Below, piece after piece: positions 13,541 through 21,061 of a DNA stretch of 22,646 nucleotides. Numbering within the stretch: position 1 is the first letter of the stretch; the number at the start of each line of letters is the position of its first letter. This DNA is from DATEPR01 sp036503065 (GTDB taxonomy: Bacteria; Actinomycetota; Actinomycetes; Mycobacteriales; Pseudonocardiaceae), in assembly GCA_036503065.1 (NCBI GenBank), contig DASXXM010000426.1:1-22646 (forward strand). Direction: 5' to 3'. A program made the position numbers and the translations under genes. Below the pieces are notes generated by a model that was not told where the DNA came from, did no database searches, and was given only the letters and a program-made list of their open reading frames with translations.

Positions 13541-14242
13541 CTAACCAGCGGCGCGGGTGCCGTTTCCGGGGTCGGTGGAGCGCCAGCCCTGCTGGTGGAG
13601 TCGCTCGAATCCGTCCAGGAGGACGTCGAGGGTGAACTCGAACTCGAACTGGTCGTCACAGCCCTGACCGCTCGCCGATCCGGTCGTGGCCATTTCGATG
13701 ATATGGGGATACCGCGCGGCGAACTGGCGGAACATGGCTTCCCGTGCGTCCGGGTCGGCCGGTGGTGTCGGCGTGGGAAAGACGTCCCTGGTCAGTCCCC
13801 ACATTCTGCTGCCGAGAGCGTGCATCACGTGGTGGGTGAGGTCGACGGAAAAGCCGCCGGCCCGGAACATTCCCATCAGCGAGTCCATGTGGTCCAGCAC
13901 GGCAGGCGTGGCCCGGGTGCGCGACTCGATCACCTGGGACGCCCAGTGGTGACCTTGCAGCGCTTGTCGGGCCGACAGGATTCGTTGCCGGACGGCGTCC
14001 TTCCAGTCGGCGCGCGGCGGCGGGTCGATCTCGCCGACGATGACGTCGACCATGCCGTCGAGTAGTTCCTCCTTGTTCGCCACGTGCTTGTAGAGCGCCA
14101 TGGGCACCACGTCCAGTTGCTGGGCCAGGTTGCGCATGCTCAGCGTCTCGATGCCGGCCTCGTCGGCCAGGGCCACCGCGGCGCGCAGCACGCGATCCCG
14201 GTTCAGCGGGGTCCGGCGCGGAGCCTGCGTCCGTTCAGCCAT
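13541..14242 (-). CDS. TetR-family transcriptional repressor
   Basis: A 233-residue TetR regulator. The helix-turn-helix at residues about 15-60 reads NRDRVLRAAVALADEAGIETLSMRNLAQQLDVVPMALYKHVANKEELL split over helices 1-4, with the typical Y-K-H-V-x-N-K-E-E-L ending. The C-terminal domain (ATPAVLDHMDSLMGMFRAGGFSVDLTHHVMHALGSRMWG) resembles the TetR/TetR_C-like ligand domain, suggesting a small hydrophobic inducer. The ATG at 14242 was taken because the helix-turn-helix follows at normal distance; a longer upstream frame would run across the operators. It is divergent from the DUF4386-like gene, and two matching operators lie between them, so it probably represses both itself and that gene. 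Confidence 0.92.
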   Translation of the reverse strand: MAERTQAPRRTPLNRDRVLRAAVALADEAGIETLSMRNLAQQLDVVPMALYKHVANKEELLDGMVDVIVGEIDPPPRADWKDAVRQRILSARQALQGHHWASQVIESRTRATPAVLDHMDSLMGMFRAGGFSVDLTHHVMHALGSRMWGLTRDVFPTPTPPADPDAREAMFRQFAARYPHIIEMATTGSASGQGCDDQFEFEFTLDVLLDGFERLHQQGWRSTDPGNGTRAAG

Positions 14243-14257
14243 CACGCCTCTTGCCGC

Positions 14258-14287
14258 TTGACATGTGTACAGCGTACACCCTAACGT
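14258..14287 (+). promoter_or_regulatory. Promoter of the DUF4386-like gene, blocked by TetR operator 1
   Basis: A consensus -35 TTGACA (14258-14263) and a -10 TAACGT (14282-14287, fits TAnnnT) are 18 bases apart. The palindrome GTGTAC-AGC-GTACAC (14265-14279) fills the space between them. A repressor bound there would exclude RNA polymerase. The gene starts 50 bases downstream, after AAGGGG at 14325-14330. Confidence 0.68.
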
Positions 14288-14297
14288 GTGGCCCTTG

Positions 14298-14316
14298 AGG
14301 TGTACGACGTACACCT
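14298..14316. promoter_or_regulatory. TetR operator 2
   Basis: AGGTGTACGACGTACACCT is a perfect palindrome with 8-bp arms and a 3-base centre. Its core GTGTAC-N3-GTACAC equals operator 1, and the two centres (14272 and 14307) are 35 bases apart. It lies between the promoter and the DUF4386-like gene, just downstream of the expected transcription start. It is most likely bound by the divergent TetR protein. Confidence 0.75.
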
Positions 14317-14337
14317 CCCGCTCGAAGGGGTTTCCCC

Positions 14338-15045
14338 ATGACGTCAACCAGACGGACCGCCGTGGTCGCCGGCGTCCTCTTCCTCGTCACCCATGTCACC
14401 TCGGTCGCCGCGCTCGCCCTCTACACACCGGTTCTCAACAACTCCGACTACATCGTCGGCTCCGGCCCCGATACGCAGGTGCTCATCGGCGCCCTCCTCG
14501 AAGTGGTCCTGGCCATGGCCAACATCGGGACCGCCGTCATGCTGTTCCCCGTTGTCAAGCGCCAGAACGAAGGCGTCGCGCTCGGCTACGTCGGGCTGCG
14601 GACCCTCGAGTCCGCCGTCATCGCCGTCGGTGTCGTCCCCCTGCTCGCCGTCGTGACGCTGCGGCGGAACCCGGTTGCCGGCACCATTGCCGTCGGACGG
14701 GCCATGGTGGCGTTCCACAACTGGACGTTCCTGGTCGGCCCCAGCCTCATCCTGGGCACGAACACGGTGTTGCTCGCCTACGTGCTGTACCGCTCCGGCC
14801 TCGTACCACGGTTCATCCCGGTGCTGGGACTGGTCGGCGGCCCACTGGTTTTCGCATCGGGCGCCGCCCAACTCCTCGGCGTCTACGCGCAGTTCTCGGC
14901 GTGGGCGGCCGGCACCGCCGTCCCGGTGTTCGCGTGGGAGATCTGCCTCGCTCTTTACCTTATCCTGAAAGGCTTCCGGCCATCGGCCCTGGCCGGTCTC
15001 GACACGGTCAAGCCGGTATCGGCGTATCCCAGTCGAGTTGGCTGA
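14338..15045 (+). CDS. DUF4386-like multi-pass membrane protein
   Basis: A 235-residue membrane protein with about six hydrophobic segments: VVAGVLFLVTHVTSVAALAL, LIGALLEVVLAMANIGTAVML, ESAVIAVGVVPLLAVVTL, TFLVGPSLILGTNTVLLAYVLY, FIPVLGLVGGPLVFASGAAQLL and a final helix near VFAWEICLALYLILKG. The pattern, with R-x-x-E in the third helix and the W-E-I-x-L-A-x-Y-L-I-x-K-G-F end, is typical of DUF4386 proteins of unknown function. It is under control of two TetR operators. Its end overlaps the convergent monooxygenase gene by 38 bases. Confidence 0.82.
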   Translation: MTSTRRTAVVAGVLFLVTHVTSVAALALYTPVLNNSDYIVGSGPDTQVLIGALLEVVLAMANIGTAVMLFPVVKRQNEGVALGYVGLRTLESAVIAVGVVPLLAVVTLRRNPVAGTIAVGRAMVAFHNWTFLVGPSLILGTNTVLLAYVLYRSGLVPRFIPVLGLVGGPLVFASGAAQLLGVYAQFSAWAAGTAVPVFAWEICLALYLILKGFRPSALAGLDTVKPVSAYPSRVG

Positions 15046-16150
15046 GCAACTCGTCGTCCTGGCCGGGCGCGGGTTGCGGGGTGGGCGGTACGTGGCCCGC
15101 GGTCAGCCGGGCGCTGTTGGCGATGTTGCGCTCCACCCGTGGCCTGCGCAGCCGGTCGTACACCCGCAGGGCGGTATCCATGACCACGTTGTCACGCAAG
15201 GCTTTGGCCAGCACGACGGCGTCCTCGATGGCCATCGCGGCGCCCTGTCCGGTCGCCGGCGACGCGGCGTGCGCGGCGTCCCCGATCAGCAGCATCCGGC
15301 CACCGTGCCACCGCATGCCGGCCGGCAGGTCGCGTGCGTTGGTCACCATCAGTTGCTCGCCGGTGGCCGCGACGATGTCGGCGGCCGGGGTGGAGTCCTT
15401 GCGCAGCAACGCGACCAGCATCCGGCGCCAGTGTTCCGCGGTGCCGTCGGCGATCTGCGCCGGCGACAGTTCCTCGGCCGGAACTCTGGCGAACCAGAAC
15501 GTTTCACCGCCGGGTGAGACCGTGTAGCCGAACGCGACGGTACTGCCGCGCAGCATCTCGATCCGGGCCGGCTCGTGCGGTGGGCGGGCTTCGGTGCTGT
15601 AGCCGTAGAACACGCGTTGGCCGGCATAGCGGGGTGCGGGCGCGGTGGGGTCGATGAGGGTGCGCACGGCGGAGTTCAGGCCGTCCGCGCCGATCAGCAG
15701 GTCGCCGTGGGCGGTGTCGCCGTCGGTGAAGTGGGCGGTGATGCCGCTGCCGTCCTCGGTGCGGGTGGCCAGGCGTTTGCCGTGCCGCACGGTGCTGCCA
15801 CGGCGGGCCGCTTCGGCGCGCAGCGTGGCGCACAACTCGGCCCGGCGCAGGCAGCGGTAGCGGGCCAGCGGGTCGTGGTGTTCACCGAGTGGCACGGTGG
15901 CCAGTTCGGCTCCGGTGTCGTCGCGCAGCCGCATCGCGGTGAGGTCGAAGCCGACGCGAGCGACCGGCGCCGCGGCGTCGATTTGGGCCAGGGCCCGCAT
16001 TCCGTTGCTGGCCAAGGTGAGGAACGCGCCGATGTCGGTGTCGGTGTGCGGGTGTGCCTCATAGACCGTCGCGTCGAGGCCGGCCTTGGTGGCGGCCATG
16101 GCGGTCGCCATGCCGGCGATGCCGCCGCCGATGATCAGAATCCGGGTCAC
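15008..16150 (-). CDS. FAD-dependent monooxygenase
   Basis: A 380-residue group A flavoprotein hydroxylase. The FAD ADP-binding motif GGGIAGMATA is at residues 8-17. The NAD(P)H/FAD DG motif is GADGLNS at 154-160. The GD motif LIGDAAHAASPATGQGAAMAIEDA starts near 288. These enzymes hydroxylate aromatic or polyketide-like substrates and some inactivate antibiotics (TetX, Rox). The substrate here is unknown. The start is a GTG at 16150, and no clear ribosome site is seen upstream. It is transcribed towards the DUF4386-like gene (38-base tail overlap) and lies downstream of a methyltransferase on the same strand. Confidence 0.92.
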   Translation of the reverse strand: MTRILIIGGGIAGMATAMAATKAGLDATVYEAHPHTDTDIGAFLTLASNGMRALAQIDAAAPVARVGFDLTAMRLRDDTGAELATVPLGEHHDPLARYRCLRRAELCATLRAEAARRGSTVRHGKRLATRTEDGSGITAHFTDGDTAHGDLLIGADGLNSAVRTLIDPTAPAPRYAGQRVFYGYSTEARPPHEPARIEMLRGSTVAFGYTVSPGGETFWFARVPAEELSPAQIADGTAEHWRRMLVALLRKDSTPAADIVAATGEQLMVTNARDLPAGMRWHGGRMLLIGDAAHAASPATGQGAAMAIEDAVVLAKALRDNVVMDTALRVYDRLRRPRVERNIANSARLTAGHVPPTPQPAPGQDDELLSQLDWDTPIPA

Positions 16151-16197
16151 CCGGTCAGCGTGTCACATCGTGTCCATGCGGAGCGCCGGGACTTGGG

Positions 16198-16797
16198 CTA
16201 CGTGGTCGCGGTGGCGGCTCGGATGATGACCGCATAGAGACCGTGCCACTCGACGGACCGGAACCCGGCACTCGTCAGGAGACGGGTGGCCGTGCGTTTG
16301 GTGCGGGCCTTGCCGGCCCGTCCGCACAGGAGGGTCGGCAACAGCCACGCCGAGAACTGGTCCACCAGCACGAGCCGGCCGCCGGGCGCCAGTACCCTGG
16401 CGCATTCACCGAGCCCGGCTTGTTGGTCCGCCCAGTGGTCGAAGGAGGTCGTGCTGACCACCAGGTCGAACCGCGCGTCGGGAGACGGCAGGTGCTCGGC
16501 GGTCCCGACCGAGAATCGCAACCGCTCGTCGGTGGCGGCCGCCTCGGCGACGCCGATCATCGATGCCGCCGCGTCGACACCGACGAGCCCGGTCGCCGTG
16601 GGAACGCGGGCGGCGAGCCGACGCAGCAGGTAGCCGGTGCCGCAGCCGACGTCGAGGATGCGGCGCGGAGCCGGCACGCCATCGAGACAGAGGTCCACGG
16701 TCCGGTCGGCGATCTCGTGGTGCATTCGGCCCAGCACGCCGTCCTCGTAGCCGGCCGCACGGTCATCGAACGCGGCGACGTCACGATCCGGAACCAC
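16198..16797 (-). CDS. Class I SAM-dependent methyltransferase
   Basis: A 199-residue Methyltransf_11-type enzyme. Motif I is ILDVGCGTGY at residues 47-56, followed by the acidic end of strand 2 (GLVGVDAA), motif II (RFDLVVSTTSFDHW) and motif III (LAPGGRLVLVDQF). It transfers methyl from S-adenosylmethionine to a small molecule; the acceptor is unknown. The GTG at 16797 is chosen because GGGAGG lies 7 bases upstream. A TTG 10 codons earlier would put the ribosome site inside the gene. It is followed after 47 bases by the FAD monooxygenase on the same strand, which may be co-transcribed, and is divergent from a glycosyltransferase. Confidence 0.88.
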   Translation of the reverse strand: MVPDRDVAAFDDRAAGYEDGVLGRMHHEIADRTVDLCLDGVPAPRRILDVGCGTGYLLRRLAARVPTATGLVGVDAAASMIGVAEAAATDERLRFSVGTAEHLPSPDARFDLVVSTTSFDHWADQQAGLGECARVLAPGGRLVLVDQFSAWLLPTLLCGRAGKARTKRTATRLLTSAGFRSVEWHGLYAVIIRAATATT

Positions 16798-16921
16798 CTG
16801 GAACCCTCCCAACGAGCCGGCCCGCAACCATCCTATGTGGTCGATGTGGTGCCCCGCATCGCCCTACCCGACAACGGGCAATGTGGCTACCGGCAAGCGG
16901 ACGGATCGCTATGGTGGCGTG

Positions 16922-18058
16922 ATGCGCGTGCTGTTCACCTTCGCCGGCGGGCTCGGCCATTTCCAGCCGCTGATCCCGCTCGCCTCGGCGGTGGCCGCTG
17001 CCGGTCACACCGTGGCGTTCGCGGCCGGGCCTGCTCGGCGGGAGGCGATCGAGGCGGCCGGGTTCACCGCATTCGCGGTGGGCACGGCGGACAGCGGTGA
17101 CGTCCCGGAACGCGGGCCGTTGCTGGTGGCCAACCGGGACGGGGAGGACCGTAACCTGCGCGAGGGTTTCGTGCGGCGCGGTGCCGGCAAACGCCTGCCG
17201 CTCTACCTCGACCTGTTCGGCCGGTGGCGCCCGGATGTGGTGGTGTGCGAGGAACTCGACTTCGGCAGCGTGCTCGCCGCCGAGAAACTCGGGCTCCCGT
17301 ATGCGAACATGCAGGTCATCGCGTCGGGTTCGTTCGTACGGGCGCAGGTGATCGAGCCGCCGCTGGCCGAGTTGCGCGCCGAGCACGGCCTGCCGCCCGA
17401 CCCCGACCTGGTCATGCTGCACCGGTACCTGATGGTCTCACCGTTCCCGCCGAGTTTCCGCGATCCGGCCTTTCCGTTTCCGGACAACGCTTTCCCGATC
17501 CGTCCGCCGGTCGGCCCGCCGGCCCGGTCGCACACGCCGACCGTGTACTTCACCCTCGGCACGGTGTTCAACACCGAATCCGGCGACCTGTTCTCCCGAG
17601 TGCTGGCCGGGCTGCGTGACCTGTCGGTCGACGTGGTCGCCACGGTCGGCCAGCACATCGACCCGGCCGAATTCGGCGATCAGCCAGCAGGAGTGCGTAT
17701 CGTTCGCTACCTCCCGCAGGCCGAGATACTGCCACGCTGCGATCTGGTGATCTCGCACGGCGGTTCGGGCAGCGTCGTCGGCGCGCTGGCGCACGGCGTG
17801 CCGGTGGTGCTGCTGCCCATCGGCGCCGACCAGCCGCACAACACCGAACAGTGCTTGCGGCTGGGTGTGGGGAAGGAACTGGATCCGGTCAGCGTCACCC
17901 CGCGGGACGTGCGTGCCGCGGTGGCTGAGGTGATGGCGGATTCGAGCTACCGGCGGGCGGCCGAACGGGTCCGGGCGGAGATCCTGGAGTTGCCCGAGCC
18001 TGCGCGGGTGGTACCGCTGTTGGAGCACCTGGTCACGGCTCCGGTCGCGGGTGCCTGA
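16922..18058 (+). CDS. GT-B glycosyltransferase (macrolide/glycopeptide type, GT1-like)
   Basis: A 378-residue GT-B-fold enzyme. The N-terminal acceptor domain begins MRVLFTFAGGLGHFQPLIPLA, with His13 in the position of the catalytic base. The C-terminal nucleotide-sugar domain has HGGSGSVVGALAHGVPVVLLPIGADQPHN (279-307), the H-G-G-S/T-G...P-x-x-x-D-Q pattern of GT1 enzymes such as EryCIII-like and macrolide-inactivating transferases. It moves a sugar from a nucleotide donor to a small aglycone; neither can be named. The ATG at 16922 has only a poor ribosome site. It is divergent from the methyltransferase. It could be a tailoring or a resistance enzyme; no scaffold synthase is nearby. Confidence 0.9.
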   Translation: MRVLFTFAGGLGHFQPLIPLASAVAAAGHTVAFAAGPARREAIEAAGFTAFAVGTADSGDVPERGPLLVANRDGEDRNLREGFVRRGAGKRLPLYLDLFGRWRPDVVVCEELDFGSVLAAEKLGLPYANMQVIASGSFVRAQVIEPPLAELRAEHGLPPDPDLVMLHRYLMVSPFPPSFRDPAFPFPDNAFPIRPPVGPPARSHTPTVYFTLGTVFNTESGDLFSRVLAGLRDLSVDVVATVGQHIDPAEFGDQPAGVRIVRYLPQAEILPRCDLVISHGGSGSVVGALAHGVPVVLLPIGADQPHNTEQCLRLGVGKELDPVSVTPRDVRAAVAEVMADSSYRRAAERVRAEILELPEPARVVPLLEHLVTAPVAGA

Positions 18059-18090
18059 GGGTTCGCCCACCTGATCAGCGGAACTGTCAT

Positions 18091-18777
18091 TCATCGGGAG
18101 CGGACCACGAGGAATCGTGTCGCCGTGCGGAGGGTGAAGCCGAGCGACTCGTAGAGCCGGATCGCGTTGACGTTGGCGGCTGTCGTGTGCAGGAACGGTG
18201 TGTCGCCGCGTCCGTAGCTGCCGGCGGCCACGGCCCCGATCAACCGGGTGGCCAGGCCCTGCCCGCGGTGCGCCGCATCCGTGCACACCGCGCTGATCTC
18301 GGTCCAGCCCGGTGGCCGCAGTCGCTCGCCCGCCATCGCCACCAGCGCGCCGTTGCGACGGATGCCGAGGTACGTGCCCAGTTCTACGGTGCGTGGCCGG
18401 AACGGGCCCGGATTGGTTCGTCGTACCAGTTCCAGCATCTCGGGCACGTCGGCGGGTCCAAGCCGCACGGCTGCCGGGTCCGGCTCGGCGCGCAGCGCGG
18501 TGGCGACGAACTGCACACCGTGCAGGGTCTCCACGACGTCCCAGCCGGCCGGCACGGCCGACACACCGGCCAGCGCGACCTCGCGTCCGGCGCCGGCGAG
18601 GCGACGCAGGTCGTGCCAGGCGCGTGGATCGGTCTCGTCGCGCAGCGCGGCGTGCGGTGCGACGTCCGGCAGGTAGCGGGCGGCACCACCGACGGTCTCG
18701 GCGAGGTCGGCGTGTACGCCGGTCAGCGATGCCCACACCGGATTGTCCAGTACCGCGGCGTCCAGCAGTGGCCTCAT
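18091..18777 (-). CDS. GNAT-family N-acetyltransferase (FR47-like)
   Basis: A 228-residue protein with a C-terminal GNAT domain. The acetyl-CoA motif RGQGLA lies at 171-176 (H-R-G-Q-G-L-A), and ANVNAIRLYESLGFTLR forms the second half. The N-terminal half (to about residue 100) has a degenerate GNAT-like layout, as in two-domain FR47-type enzymes. The ATG at 18777 was chosen because homology-like sequence begins there. The open frame continues 52 codons upstream, but that part lies in AT-richer DNA without family character. Its AGGA is only one base from the ATG, so the start is moderately certain. It is divergent from the dioxygenase gene. Confidence 0.85.
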   Translation of the reverse strand: MRPLLDAAVLDNPVWASLTGVHADLAETVGGAARYLPDVAPHAALRDETDPRAWHDLRRLAGAGREVALAGVSAVPAGWDVVETLHGVQFVATALRAEPDPAAVRLGPADVPEMLELVRRTNPGPFRPRTVELGTYLGIRRNGALVAMAGERLRPPGWTEISAVCTDAAHRGQGLATRLIGAVAAGSYGRGDTPFLHTTAANVNAIRLYESLGFTLRTATRFLVVRSR

Positions 18778-18869
18778 TTCCTGGGACAATATCGGATATC
18801 GATAGTGGCGGTCATCGACATTTCTGGGCGACCAGATGGCGGGAACAATCGTTTTCCGGCGGCGCAAGG

Positions 18870-18898
18870 TTGACTCGACCCGCCCGGCTACTGACGAT
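18870..18898 (+). promoter_or_regulatory. Candidate promoter of the TauD-type dioxygenase gene
   Basis: TTGACT at 18870-18875 and GACGAT at 18893-18898 are 17 bases apart and lie 38 bases before the ATG. The -10 matches the consensus only in part. The surrounding 158-base divergent gap also holds the AT-rich palindromes ATAT-CGG-ATAT and TATCGATA near 18790-18807. Confidence 0.35.
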
Positions 18899-18935
18899 GT
18901 AACCAGATCGGACGGATAAGCGGAGGAGCGCAATC

Positions 18936-19853
18936 ATGACCGCGACAACCACCAGGCTGGAAGTCCGCAAGGTCACCGCGCGGATCGGCGCCGAGGTAGG
19001 CGGCGTCGACCCGGCAGGCGACCTCGACGCCGACACCGTCGCCGCGATCCGCGCGGCACTCAACGAGCACAAGGCCCTGGTGTTCCCGGACGTGCGGCTC
19101 GACGACGCGGGCCAACAGCGCTTCGCCGGGTACTTCGGCGCACTGACCACCGCGCATCCGACCGTGCCGGCGGTGGCAGGCGCACCCAACGTGCTGCCGG
19201 TGGACAGTGAGCAGGGCAAGGCCAACCACTGGCACACCGACGTGACGTTCATCCTGAACCCGCCGCAGGCCAGCACGCTGCGCAGCATCGTCGTCCCGCC
19301 CTACGGCGGCGAGACCCTGATCGCCAACGCCGCCACCGCCTACCGCGACCTGCCCCGGCCGCTGCGCGACTTCGCCGACACGCTGTGGGCGGTACACACC
19401 AACGACTACGACTACGCCGTCCCACCGGAGAGCCTGGACCAGGCCGAACGCGACCGGCGCGCCGAGTTCATCTCGATCAGGTACGAGACCGTGCACCCCG
19501 TGGTCCGCGTCCACCCGCTCACCGGCGAGCGCGGCCTGTTCATCGGCGGTTTCGCCCAACGCATCGTCGGCCTCTCCCGTGCGGAGTCCGTGGACATCCT
19601 GCGACTGCTCCAGTCCTATGTGACCCGGCCGGAGAACGTGTTGCGCTGGCGTTGGTCACCGGAACAACTGGTGCTGTTCGACAACCGAATCACCCAGCAC
19701 AGCGCGGTCGACAACTACGACGACCTGCCCCGCCGCCTGCACCGGGTGACCGTGGCAGGCGACGTGCCGGTCGGCATCGACGGCGGCGCAAGCCATTCGA
19801 TCACCGGCGACGCCTCGCACTACACGCCGGTCGTCCGGATACCGGCGGCCTGA
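18936..19853 (+). CDS. TauD/TfdA-family Fe(II)/2-oxoglutarate dioxygenase
   Basis: A 305-residue non-haem iron enzyme that couples 2-oxoglutarate decarboxylation to substrate hydroxylation. Iron ligands are His100 and Asp102 in NHWHTDVTF and His255 in RITQHSAVDNY. Arg270, in PRRLHRVTVAGDVP, is the 2-oxoglutarate clamp. These lie within one residue of E. coli TauD (His99, Asp101, His255, Arg270). The start is firm: GGAGGAG lies at 18922-18928. The substrate may be a sulfonate, as in TauD, or a different carboxylate or natural product; no sulfonate transport genes are nearby. It is monocistronic as seen. Confidence 0.93.
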   Translation: MTATTTRLEVRKVTARIGAEVGGVDPAGDLDADTVAAIRAALNEHKALVFPDVRLDDAGQQRFAGYFGALTTAHPTVPAVAGAPNVLPVDSEQGKANHWHTDVTFILNPPQASTLRSIVVPPYGGETLIANAATAYRDLPRPLRDFADTLWAVHTNDYDYAVPPESLDQAERDRRAEFISIRYETVHPVVRVHPLTGERGLFIGGFAQRIVGLSRAESVDILRLLQSYVTRPENVLRWRWSPEQLVLFDNRITQHSAVDNYDDLPRRLHRVTVAGDVPVGIDGGASHSITGDASHYTPVVRIPAA

Positions 19854-19876
19854 GCCGGCCAATTAGGCTTTGTCCC

Positions 19877-20434
19877 GTGTTGACACTGGATGATCCCCGG
19901 TGGCCGAGCCTGAACCATCGGCACTGGGCCGACGGCGGGCCATCGGGTATCGAGGACGCGCCGTTCGTACCCGACGAACTCCGCTACCTGCGGGCCAACC
20001 CGACCGACACGAAGCGTTTCGAGGACCTGTGGCCGTACCTGTGCTCGGAGGACACCGCGTGGCCGGCCGCGTATGCCGCCGTGCCGCACATCGTGGCCAT
20101 TGCCGAAGGCCTGCGCCCGGCGGACCGCGGCAATTATCTGTACGTCGTCGGCTACATCGTGATGTGTTCCGGTGACTACGGGCAGGTGTCAAAGGGACTC
20201 CCCGCCGACGCCGCCACCGCCTATCGCGAGGCGCTGCCCACGGCGTTGACCCTGCTCACCGAACAACTCGCGACCCCACACGACCTCATCGACACCCGCT
20301 ACCACCTTGCCGCCGCCGCAGCCCTGAAGGGACACATCGGACTCGCGGAACTTCTCAACAACCTCGATTTCTACGCCGAGTGCCAGGAATGCGGCGAACC
20401 CATGATCGATCTGCCGGAGGGCCTGAGCCGATAA
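19877..20434 (+). CDS. Uncharacterised 185-residue protein
   Basis: I cannot assign a family with confidence. It begins VLTLDDPRWPSLNHRHW and contains LWPYLCSEDTAWPAAYAAVPHIVAIAEGL, followed by helices rich in Ala/Leu (TAYREALPTALTLLTEQL, YHLAAAAALKGHIGLAELL). It ends with a Cys pair CQECGEP that could bind zinc. The layout recalls soluble actinomycete proteins with the pattern W-x-x-L-W-x-x-L-C...YP/A-A-x-x-A-V-P-H-L-V, which occur near toxin or SMI1/KNR4-like immunity genes, but that link is a recollection, not shown here. GTG at 19877 (TTG at 19880 is possible) with TTAGG at 19863-19867. It lies 23 bases after the dioxygenase stop and could be co-transcribed. Confidence 0.6.
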   Translation: MLTLDDPRWPSLNHRHWADGGPSGIEDAPFVPDELRYLRANPTDTKRFEDLWPYLCSEDTAWPAAYAAVPHIVAIAEGLRPADRGNYLYVVGYIVMCSGDYGQVSKGLPADAATAYREALPTALTLLTEQLATPHDLIDTRYHLAAAAALKGHIGLAELLNNLDFYAECQECGEPMIDLPEGLSR

Positions 20435-20474
20435 TTGCCGTGCCGGTGAATCGGTCATGGTTCGTTGAACGGAC

Positions 20475-20504
20475 TTGACCGGGGTCGGCCTGCGCTGTTG
20501 TAGT
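20475..20504 (+). promoter_or_regulatory. Probable leaderless promoter of the SRPBCC gene
   Basis: TTGACC (20475-20480) and TGTAGT (20499-20504) are 18 bases apart. The expected transcription start, about 7 bases after the -10, coincides with the ATG at 20511. No ribosome site precedes that ATG, so the transcript is probably leaderless. Confidence 0.5.
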
Positions 20505-20510
20505 CGGCGG

Positions 20511-20996
20511 ATGGATGCGAACGAGCCGATCGCGGCTGGACAGGTCACCATCGCGGCCACGCCGGCCGAGGTCTATCGGCTGATCAGTGATCCGCCGGTG
20601 ATGGCGGGGTTCGCTGAGGAGGTTTATCGCGCCCGTTGGTTGGGCGGGGTGACCGAGACGGCTGTCGGGGCGCGGTTTCGGGGGGACAACCGCAACGGGC
20701 GGCGGCGGTGGTGGACCGTCTGCCGGATTACCGACGCCGAGCCGGGACGGTGTTTCGCCTACGAGGTGAGCACTCCGTTCAAGGTGCCGATCTCGCGGTG
20801 GCAGTTCGACCTCGTGCCGGCCGCGACCGGCTGCACGGTGATCGAGCGCAGTTGGCTGCGCGTGCCGCGTTGGTTCATTCCGATCGCCATCCGGATCACC
20901 GGGGAGCCGGATCGGCCGGGCACCAACCGTGCCAATATCGCCCGCACGCTGCATCGGCTGAAGGACCATCTGGAGTCGTCGAAGCAGCCCGTATGA
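20511..20996 (+). CDS. SRPBCC-superfamily protein (polyketide cyclase/START-like)
   Basis: A 161-residue protein with helix-grip features. It begins with strand AGQVTIAATPAEVYRLISDPPVMAGFAEEVYRARWLGG, the A-x-P-x-x-V-x-x-x-I-S-D-P-x-x-x typical start. Strand-turn elements follow (GARFRGDNRNGRRRWWTVCRITDAEPGRCFAYEVSTPF, where GDN-x-x-G-x-RW and P-G-x-x-F-x-Y are common in actinomycete members), and a final helix (NIARTLHRLKDHLES) closes it. It is likely a binding protein for a small hydrophobic ligand; no catalytic residues can be named. The ATG at 20511 has no ribosome site but a promoter ending just before it. Confidence 0.85.
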   Translation: MDANEPIAAGQVTIAATPAEVYRLISDPPVMAGFAEEVYRARWLGGVTETAVGARFRGDNRNGRRRWWTVCRITDAEPGRCFAYEVSTPFKVPISRWQFDLVPAATGCTVIERSWLRVPRWFIPIAIRITGEPDRPGTNRANIARTLHRLKDHLESSKQPV

Positions 20997-21002
20997 CCGC
21001 AG

Positions 21003-21056
21003 GTACTCGTACTCGGGTACTCGCGTTTGACTAGTTGACCTACTCGTGGTTGAGTA
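21003..21056. promoter_or_regulatory. Repeat-rich operator region of the PadR gene
   Basis: GTACTCG occurs three times head to tail (21003-21009, 21009-21015, 21017-21023). TACTC (21041-21045) and GAGTA (21052-21056) form an inverted repeat with a 6-base centre, ending 5 bases before the PadR ATG. A TTGACT at 21027-21032 could be a -35. The half-site (G)TACTC is repeated in both orientations, as expected for an autoregulated PadR site; the protein that binds it is inferred. Confidence 0.5.
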
Positions 21057-21061
21057 CCGGC

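Noticed and set aside
18842..18857. Operator GGAAC-aatc-GTTTTCC in the GNAT/dioxygenase gap
   Set aside because: The arms match only in part and no second copy is seen nearby; not distinguishable from chance.
15008..19853. Glycopeptide or macrolide biosynthetic cluster
   Set aside because: There is no NRPS, PKS, P450 or halogenase gene, and no sugar biosynthesis gene in the window; only tailoring-type enzymes are present.
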